This document shows positions 55,247 to 64,000 of a DNA stretch of 64,000 nucleotides, one piece after another. The translations under genes were made by a program, and so were the position numbers. The stretch is from Albula goreensis (lineage: Eukaryota; Chordata; Actinopteri; Albuliformes; Albulidae): positions 21,859,332 to 21,923,331 of the forward strand of contig CM040746.1 of NCBI GenBank assembly GCA_022829145.1. The letters are read 5' to 3'. Numbering within the stretch: the first letter of the stretch is position 1; every line of letters starts with the position of its first letter. A model generated the notes under the pieces. The model saw only the letters and a list, made by a program, of their open reading frames with translations. It did no database searches and was not told where the DNA came from.

Positions 55247-58200
55247 ATGTCCGAAGTACGGAAATTTACCAAAAGGTTGAGTAAACCGGGAACAGCGGCT
55301 GAACTTCGGCAAAGTGTGTCGGAGGCTGTGCGGACATCAGTGATTGTGGTTAGTAATACTGATTGTAGCTATTTTGCATCGTAACCACAAAGAAACAGCG
55401 CCCTTGAGTCTTGAATGGGGCGCGCACATTTTAAATGTTACATATTGCTTTCAATTGTGTTCACATTTCTTGCAGTTGTAGCTTGACAGCTTACTAACTC
55501 TTTATACTGCTACGTTTTGACCCGACGTGTTAACTAGCTACAGTATTTAGCTAGCTCACTAGCAATCTCAATTTCCCATGCGTCACTCGGTAGTTGTATA
55601 GCTATCCAATTAATGTTGTATTAGATTTATTCATTTTGTGTAGATGGGGAATTCATTACGAGTGCTGGCTTGAAAAGCAGCACACAATGAGGTTCTTTTG
55701 ATGTGTATTTTCTATCAATAGAGCCTTACCAGCTGGCAAAATTGCTTGACATTGTTCAGTGAAAAACACATGGTTTTCCAGACCCTCGGCGGCGCCTTTT
55801 GTTTGCGGTAGAAGTGATGAATGTGCTTTGCCAATATTCTCTGCTGTTCTAAGATATATATTTTCATAGATCATGTGCCATGCTTTGCATAAGTAATAAG
55901 GCTGACCGTAAGATACATATAGCCACGTATGGTTATACCGATGACCGTGTAGTCCTCATTTTTCCTCAGACATCATCTTTCTCAATTTTTTGGGGGTTTT
56001 ACCCAGGGTTTTGCCGGCCTTAAGTGAAGTCGAATAGATATTAATTTTCATCTTTCATATTTATCCGGGAATCCCACTTCCACCAAAATTCCCGTTTTCA
56101 ACAATAAAAGTATTTCAGGTACTGAAAGTGGACAAGTGTAATCGTCCTAAAATGCAATAAACGATGAATTGTAACACAGTATGTACGATGTTCAACTTAT
56201 TCTGGGTAAAGGAACCCTAAAATGATGGTTAGCCTCCTAGTTCAGACCTAGAAGGGCATATTGGTAATGCCCCTCCCCAGAAGCAGGAGTGTCTGGTTCT
56301 GTTTCTGTGAGCTTTTGGCTGTGATGAGTGCACTCTCTGAGATGATGCTGTCCCATGTATCCCCACTGGAATGTACAGTGTTTATAATATAGGTTATTTT
56401 AAACTAAATGCCTATGTCCCTAGGCTTCTTAATTGTACAGAGCTATCCCGGAGCAGTTATCCACATGGGGAGTGATGTCACGATGCATCAGGCTGGATGC
56501 AATAGCAGGAAGCACCATTACACACTCCCCTCTACTTCGTGTGGAATATGGTGCCAGTCCATACTGCCCAACTGCCCCTCATTCTCAAAGAGGGTTTCCA
56601 GCTGGATATATTTTAACAGGTCCAAAAATGTGTTCAGAGAAGAGAAAATCTGGGCTGTTTGCTATCGTACATGAGGCTGGAATTTTACCATCGCATTTTG
56701 AAGGGACAGCTATATTTAGTCAACCCTGATGGTGAAGCAATGGTGCAAACTGGTTTGGAGGTATCATTAATGGCTGATGGAGGTTTCTGTTCCCCAAAAC
56801 CCAAACAGTGTTGTGCACAAGCATTGAGTACACAGTATAGTAGCAATTCTAGCAGTGACCAAAATCTTTCTGTCTGGTTTGACATAATTTCACACTGATT
56901 TGTCACAGCAAAGGGTTGACTCCAGCAGAGACGAGAGAGGAAATTACATGGCCTATTCTTAGCATGAGTGTCATCATGCATTTAGCCATGTCTAACTTTT
57001 ACTGTACATCAGAGCACCTCCTTAGTTAGATGAGATATTGTAACAGTGTGTACTTCTGTGTCATGACTGTGTCTCTAGACCAGATATGTGTAAATGTCCA
57101 GGTGAGAACCTCCCTAAAGAATGTACCCTGTTCAATGTGTATTTAGTTCTTCACAAACATTCAGCAAACTCTCAAATTTTCTGGCTTTTGGCCGAATGCC
57201 ATGAGGAAAGCATGCAGAAAGGCTGAGTGGTTCAGTCCTGTGACAGGGATGAGGCATGTTTGTTTGAGGCATGATCCTTGGGAATGGTTGCCTTAGGAAC
57301 AGGGAACAAGAACTGTTTTTATGGAGGTCACAGCACTGGCTGCCCACATGTATTCCACTCATGGGATTCCCTGAGGGCCCCAAAGCCATGCTGCTTCCTG
57401 TCCTTCCAGCCGCTCGTCTCCTACATCTCTGGTGCTGTTTCCAGAAGCTTTCACCCAGCAATCAACTAGTCAGAATTAAATCTGATATTGATTGTTGTCT
57501 CCAAACAAAGGCTTGTGAACTGTGATGTAGTAAATATAACAAGAATAGAAGCGGGAAAGGAAGTGAAAAGCTTCTTTTTCATCAGAGGAGAAATCCCCTA
57601 AGGGTGATCAGAATTAATATGATGTGTTCAAGCAGGGCTGGTCTGTATTGGTGGAGATGATATCTTGGTGGTATTGGAAATCATGAGAGCAAAATTGACA
57701 GAGGAGGTGCAGAATTTCCAATTCACCTTTGGTCTTGACAGTTTAAGTTGTTAATAGGAAACAGTTTTGCTTTGAATCTGGGAGTGTAGATGTCCATAGC
57801 TTCCTCTGTGCCATGGACACCCAACATATGGAACTGAGTTGTCATCACCCAAAGCATTTAAAGCATGTTTGTGTCCATATGTCCTGAGTTTTTAAGCTGC
57901 ATGAAGTGTCAGTGTTACAGTAGCTGAAAAGTGGTGGCAATAGAGAGAGAAATGAGAATCAGTTTTAGCACAGGGAGACTGCGCCTGCAGCAGCCGACAT
58001 GACATTCTTTCCTCCCAGCCCGTGGTTTCACAGTGTCCTGAGAGCAGTCTGCTTCTCTTTCTCCTCCCAGGCTTTCTGAGCTGGAGAGAGCCAGCCTGTA
58101 ACGGGATTAGTGTCGCAGTGGAAATGTGGTTTTAGTTCCGCTTCTCCTTGAAATTCTCACGTGACAGGAAGCTGACGTTCTGCTCTGCTCAGAGCTGCAG

Positions 58201-61200
58201 CCTGCACACTGTTCAAGCAGCAGGCAATCAGCTTGTTTATGGCCCTGAGAGCCACTACTCTGCCATACTGCACTGTGTGTGTGCATGTGTGTGTATATGT
58301 GAGTTTGTTTGTGTATGTGTGCATGTGGGTGTAGATGTGGTTTTGTGGGTGCATGTTGGTGTCAGTGTTTGTATGTGCATGGGGTGTGGGTGTGGTTGTG
58401 TGCATGTGTGTGTATGTGTCTGTGCGTGTTTGTATGTACGTGTGTATGTGTTTGTGTGTGCATGTGGCTGCACGTAGATTTGTGTCACTGTTTGCATTTG
58501 CATGTGGTGTGTGTCTGTGTGTTTGTGTGTGTGTTCATGGGTGTGTGTGTTTGTGTGTGTGTGTGCATGAGCATGTGTACTAAAAGTGTATGGGTAAGCC
58601 TGAACTACAGCAGGCTTTTTCCCAGGTCCAGCTGTGCCATTTTAAGGGAATTAGAACAAGAGTTTGGTGTGATAGAAACATTCGCTGCTGTCCAGAGGAG
58701 ATAGGACTGTGTGAGTGTATGCATATGTGCAGTGGCAGCAGTGATGGGGGATGTGAAAGTAGAGGGTTCTGGAGAGCCCTTCACAGATGTTTTCTTTCCC
58801 TCCCCTTGTTCTCTCAGGGTCACTCAGTGCACTGTTTTTTATGTCTTACCTGCATCTCTATTGCTTCAGATATAGCAGGCAGATCATTATTCCACAATGT
58901 ACTTGGTTATGCATGCAAAAATGAACTTAAATAGAGGTCCTAGCTCACATATGTCCCTGCATACCCTATTGAAAATTTAAGCAGTTTTCGTGTCATCTGA
59001 TATACCGTATTACAATGAAATTATTAACTTCTCTGTGAAACTGACAGGAAAAGGAAGTGATGATGTTAAGATGTGCAGAAATGTACTTCCTCATTTTGTG
59101 GTTCACTGCTGGTTTTGAAGCCCCTTTTTAAATGTGTTCCATGCCTAGTGGTTGTGCAAACAAAAAATATTGCTGCAACTCTGCTGCTACTGTTCATGAA
59201 AAACAGTATCAAATCCTATGTCAAATCCAGAGAGACATTATCATTTATCAGGGTTTGCACATATCACATAGAACATTCTCGCAGATATTTTCATATTTAT
59301 CAACACACAACAGTAAATAACTTTTACTAGTTATTGTGCCATGATACTCCTGCTTCCATAATGGAGTTTTTGGGCTTTCATTCTTTTGTCATTTCACCAG
59401 ATTACATGTTTCTTAATATGGTGCTGGACTACAGTTTTCATTATGACCTCCGTTAAATGGTTCTTTAACACTGGAGAAGGTCACGTCTGAATATCTATTA
59501 CACCTTTTTGCATAGCTTTTCAAATGGTAGGGGCTGGTTAAGTCATTAAGTCATCATACACTGTTTCAGATGCAGAGAATGGTTTTACCACTTTTATGTT
59601 CTCCAATTGTGGATTGAGAACTCACAAGCTTTCATCATATTATCCATGAAGAACCATGAGTATCACTCCACCTCTGAATGTGTGAGTGGGGCCAGAGTAG
59701 TTTGTGAAGCGTCAAGGTGAAAACCTGGGAAACATCCTTTCAGTTTTACATCTAAGGCCAGACTTTATTCTTGTGCACAGGAACAGCCAAAGATCATTGA
59801 GCCTCTGGATTATGAGACTGTGGTGTTCCAAAGAAAAGCCCAGATCCACAGCGACCCCCACCGGGACCTGTTGCTGTGCCCTGTGGATGACATCTCGGTG
59901 GGTCTGAGCATATCATTAAATCTGCCCAATCCATAATATATATGTATTGTCTGAATTGTACATCTGTTTTTTTTCCGTTTGACTGTGTGTTCTGCAAAGC
60001 CTACCCGATCTACCATCAATCTACCAAATCTATTGGTCTATCTGATTCATATTGCCTACTGTATACTTCTGATTCACTATACATACACCAAACACTCAAT
60101 AGTAATACTGGTATGCATGTGCATTGCTCCCAAAATCATTGATCTCCATGCATGAATCTTCTCTGATGCATAAAGAAACACCATTTCAAATACAAATGGA
60201 TCTTCCCAAAACGCCTTGTACTTTTAATGTAACCAAATCTATACTAGCATTATATCTGAAAGCTAGGGCAGCCAGTTTTTATAGCATATAATTCAGTTAC
60301 ATAGTGTCAACATTGACAATGTTGCCTTTTACTAAGCTATGCACTGCACAATTACAGGAGGTCCTTGGGTTACGACGGTCTCGAGTTACGTCGTTTCATG
60401 GGTACAACGCTCTCCCATAAATTACTTAAAAAGCCTAGTTTCGACCTAAGTGGTTTGGTTCGTAAATACGACCACAGAAATAAAGATAAGAGATTGTTCT
60501 CTCTTTTTTTATTATTAATGTTTCATTTAATTACTGTATTTTATATGTCCTTCATGTGTTGTGTGTACAGCGTGAGTGACTTAAGGTCTTAATTTAGGTA
60601 TAATTTGGGTATAAATTCGGCTTACGACAAGTCGTAGGAACGGAACTTGTTTGTAAATTGAGGACCCCCTGTATTCAGATTTTACCATGTGACATATTTC
60701 CATTCATGATTTCCATACAAATGATGATTATCCTAGTAATGGTGCTATCCTTGCTATCCCAATATTGATAGTTTCTTCCCAGTTGCAAAGCAGCGGTGTT
60801 CTAACACACTTCAGGATTTTCCATCAGCAGTAATGCCTGATAAGTTATTAAAGCTGAGGTATTTATTGTTCATTTGAAGAAGTTTCTGAAAATCTTTAAT
60901 CTTGTAGGAGTGTCAGATTTCAAGGCAAAGGAGAACGACCTTTCCATCAGTGCCCCAAAATGCAGAGAAAGAAGCCAGGAGCCTATTTGCTAAAGAGGTA
61001 CAGAAAGGAACACTTTGAACATGTTGGCCTGTGGTTACTTATTCCTATCAAAAATTTGGATGAACAAACTGCAAATGATATGAATTGAGATCATGTCTCT
61101 TCCATGAATTTTGTGAATGATAGGTTGGGGTTTTGTAATAATGCTAACTGCTCCGTGGCAATTGGTTTGCAGTGCATCAAAATGTACAATACAGACTGGC

Positions 61201-63792
61201 AGGTCATCAATTACAAATATGAGGCTTACTCTGGGGACTTCCGCATGCTTCCTAGGTGAGTATGACGAGTTTCTATATCACAGGAATGCCAAAATGCCAT
61301 GTGCCATTAGTCTGCTGTGTGAATTGTGGGGTTGGTGATGAGTATTTCTGTTGCTCCCTCACAGTAAAGGCCTTAAGACAGAGAAGCTGCCTGGCCATGT
61401 TTTTGAGGTGGATGAGGATGCAAAAGATGAGGTAAGGATTATTGAACAGTCAGACTGTCCTGTTGTTGGAGAATTCCCTTGGATTGTGATGCATTTCCAG
61501 TGCCCCTATGTTCAGACTCAAAAGGGCTGCTGAAAACACCAGCTGCCATGCAGACAGAAGAGGGTCCTTGTAAAAGCACTGCCAGCTGCAGGCAGAGGCC
61601 CTGCAGTCAAACACTGGGCCATTAAATGAAATCTGATCTACGGACTTCTATAAATAGCACAGATCAACTCCTCGTCCGGATATGGGTACATTTAGAAGGA
61701 GAGTACTGTAATTGCTGGGAAAAACATTGTCACTTTGATGTAAGGGGGACATAAATTACACAGTTTGAGCTTTGAGAACCTAATTCTTTTACATGGATGT
61801 ATTTGTTTTTCTTATTTAAGTTTAAAGTTGAGGCTGTCTCTGTAATGCAGTGAAGGAGTCCAGACGTGCAATACTGTATATGTTTTTGTGCTGATCTCCA
61901 CTGAATTTACTAGTAATAACCATATGGTATTATCAGAGATAATGCAATATATGATTTGGGGAAGGGCACGAAATGAAGGGGGTGATGTGACATATTAGCG
62001 ACATGTTTCAGGGGGCCCAGGCAGAGCAAGGCTTCAGAGAGACACGTGAATGAGAAAGGATCTCCAATTAGATTACAGCACAGCACCTGTGCCGGATGTA
62101 CTGGGACAAATATGAAGGACAGATGATATGCAGTTTCCGGATTAGAGAAAAACATGCACAGGCATATATACTCAAATACACACACACACACACTCTCTTA
62201 CTCTCACTCTCTCTTCTTCACATATTAAATACTTACACACACTATGACTGGTAATATTTTGTATGTGTGCGCATGTGTTTACTTTGGTGCATGTGTAGTA
62301 AGAATGGATAAATTATTGCATTTCCCTGATGTCAGTCAGCGGTGCCGCTTGCAGTGAAATATGATTTTCATCCCTTCTTTGCGGGGTCATTGAAAACCTT
62401 GTGAGATAGATGGTAATGAATTGCTTGTGATTAATTATCACAGGGTGAAATGTGAACTGGGGTGAATTGAGTCAGTGTCATGCTTTTGTGGGTGTGTTAG
62501 CGTGTATTTATTAATATTACTGCACATGTGTATTGTGCATGTGAGCGTGCATGTATCCAGATGTGTGTGATGACTGGGCTGTGTGGGGATGCGAGTGTAT
62601 GTGTTTTTGTGTATAACTGCACATGTGTGGTGACCAGTCCATGTGTCTGTGTGTATCAGGACTCGTCATCACTCTGCTCTCAGAAAGGAGGCATAATGAA
62701 ACAGGGCTGGCTACAGAAGGCCAACATCAACAGCAGTCTGTCCGTCTCTATGCGGGTGAGTATTGACCCTCTCCCCACCAACTTCTCAAATACCCTGCTC
62801 TGCTTCTCACACCCCACCAGCTTCCCCACCCACTGGGATAGCTGGTATGCTTTGCACCAGTTCATGGCTTAGTTGGCGAAATTCAATACCTCTATAGCAC
62901 CGAGTAATGTATGACTTCATGCTAACACCCAGCATTGAGATAATATAGCCACATAATGAAGCTCCAAATTTGTGTTTATCTTTTTCTTCCTCCTCTACTT
63001 CTTCTACTTATCTGTCTAAATTTTCTCATTTCTGCTCTACTGGCTCCCATTGGTCAATATCTAATTCATCCAATGAGAACAACAACTCAAATATACTTAA
63101 ATCTACCTAAGTAGCATCTGTTTGGATTAACCAAATGGACAGGACATTCATTAGATGACATATTTGTTTTGAACAAGTATGTCATCTAATGAATTTTGTA
63201 TTAGCACATTTGATTCTGTTAAAGCAAATAAAATGTATAGGACACCATAATTCTTTTCTGTGAATGGTGTCCAGGATTTGGTGATATCTGATCACCAAAA
63301 AATATAATACTGCTCTTTGATGTTTATAATTTCTGTAGCCATCAAAAATACATTTTTAAAAATCATAATTTCTCATGTGAACCCCCCTACATATTGTTAT
63401 GTGAAAAAATGTAGTCTAGCATTGCTTTGGAATACTGTGTGTTTCTAAGAAACATACTCAGGAAACATGCTGTAACTTGGCATCATTTTGATATCAATAG
63501 TTTGATACACAAACAAGGTTTAGGATGTATCATATAGATGTATGGAAAATATGTGCCTTATATATGTAAATAATGTTTGGTTTTTCTATATTGAAAATAT
63601 GTTTGTCATCATATTATGTAATTCAGGTGATTTTAAGTCTTTGATTTCTCTTTAAAGGCCTTCAAGAGGAGGTACTTCTACCTGTCTCAGCTTCCTGATG
63701 GCTCCTACATCCTCAACTCCTACAAGGATGAGAAGAACTGCAAGGACACCAAAGGATCTATCTACCTGGACTCATGCATTGATGTTGTTCAG
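55247..63792 (+). CDS. dock11: dock11 (zizimin-2), first seven coding exons; continues past the right edge
   Basis: DOCK11 is a cytoplasmic guanine-nucleotide exchange factor of the DOCK-D (zizimin) group that activates Cdc42 through a C-terminal DHR2 domain, here outside the window. Coding exons: 55247-55348, 59781-59897, 60908-60997, 61173-61255, 61365-61431, 62660-62755, 63658-63792, giving 230 in-frame codons with phases 0-0-0-2-0-0-0. The start [20 protein letters not shown], then [21 protein letters not shown] and [11 protein letters not shown] match DOCK11 better than DOCK9 or DOCK10, from memory of those families. Exons 6 and 7 open the PH domain ([22 protein letters not shown]). The exon 1 donor GTTAGT is non-consensus. 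It is unrelated in function to the NITR genes. Confidence 0.92.
55349..59780 (+). other. dock11 intron 1
   Basis: 4.4-kb first intron. Open frames here have no splice context or homology I recognise. A GT-rich low-complexity stretch covers about 58270-58580. Nothing else was supported. Confidence 0.7.
58270..58580. repeat. Degenerate (TG)n low-complexity tract
   Basis: Interrupted TGTG/TGCATG repeats in dock11 intron 1; the source of several Cys/Val-rich spurious frames. Confidence 0.85.
60355..60671. mobile_element. 317-bp MITE with CAGGAGGTCC termini and TA target duplication
   Basis: The left end CAGGAGGTCCTTGGGTTACG (60355) and right end GAGGACCCCCTG (ending 60671) are inverted repeats over about the first 12 bp, with looser pairing further in (TTACGAC, GTCGTA). 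Both sides are flanked by TA (60353-60354 and 60672-60673), as for Tc1/mariner-type insertions. No coding capacity. It sits in dock11 intron 2. Confidence 0.75.
61432..62659 (+). other. dock11 intron 5
   Basis: 1.2-kb intron with short (AC)/(TC) tracts near 62178-62212 and GT-rich sequence near 62470-62640; no other feature seen. Confidence 0.65.
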
Positions 63793-64000
63793 GTACAGCC
63801 TCGATCAGTCTTCAGTTTACCTGTTACAATCTTTGATCTCTAAACTCACACAGTGGTTGAGAGCATTGTGGCTTAGTCCATCATTGAAGACTAAACATCT
63901 GATTAAGACCAGGCATCTTAAGCTAAGACTACTCTGTACCCAACAGTTTTTTAAAAAGACAATAAAACATTTCTTCATTCTGAATAAGTTTGGAGGTACA

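Noticed and set aside
57132..57525. Open frames on both strands in dock11 intron 1
   Set aside because: No splice context, no recognisable domain, overlapping frames on both strands.

Overview
The window looks like nuclear DNA of a ray-finned fish. It is AT-rich and rich in introns and microsatellites, with Tc1/mariner, hAT-like, LINE and LTR fragments. Its main content is a cluster of novel immune-type receptor (NITR) genes, a family known from bony fish. No prokaryotic features, RNA genes or CRISPR arrays were seen. I found the exons by reading splice sites, codon phase and protein motifs on both strands. Every assembled gene gives a total coding length divisible by three, but none has been checked against transcripts.

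Layout, left to right: NITR-A (minus, 422-4086), a TIR element next to its promoter, about 8 kb of gene-poor DNA, a solo LTR (13558-14157), NITR-B (minus, 14616-17704), NITR-C (minus, 21168-24791, with a broken Tc1 element in an intron), a 5'-truncated NITR relic D (plus, 25741-26469), NITR-E (plus, 29029-31336), NITR-F (minus, 33663-37171), NITR-G (minus, 39644-42169), gene-poor DNA, NITR-H (minus, 48023-51817), then the 5' part of dock11 (plus, 55247 to beyond the right edge).

A, F, G and H follow the plan leader - V - I - transmembrane - two cytoplasmic exons, with ITIM or ITIM-like tyrosines, so they are probably inhibitory. B and C have no I exon; a 48-bp stalk exon takes its place, and their tails are identical. 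E has the same V and I layout but ends right after a transmembrane segment containing an arginine, the mark of an activating receptor that pairs with an ITAM adaptor. The first intron to the fourth are phase 1 and the last tail intron is phase 0.

Two observations stand out. First, activating gene E and inhibitory gene H carry the same V domain inside an inverted duplication of about 1.3 kb, about 21 kb apart, which makes them a paired-receptor candidate. Second, the I exon is almost identical in all six copies while the V exons are very divergent, which points to gene conversion confined to that exon. The right quarter is unrelated housekeeping sequence: a CpG-rich promoter and the first seven coding exons of dock11, up to its PH domain.
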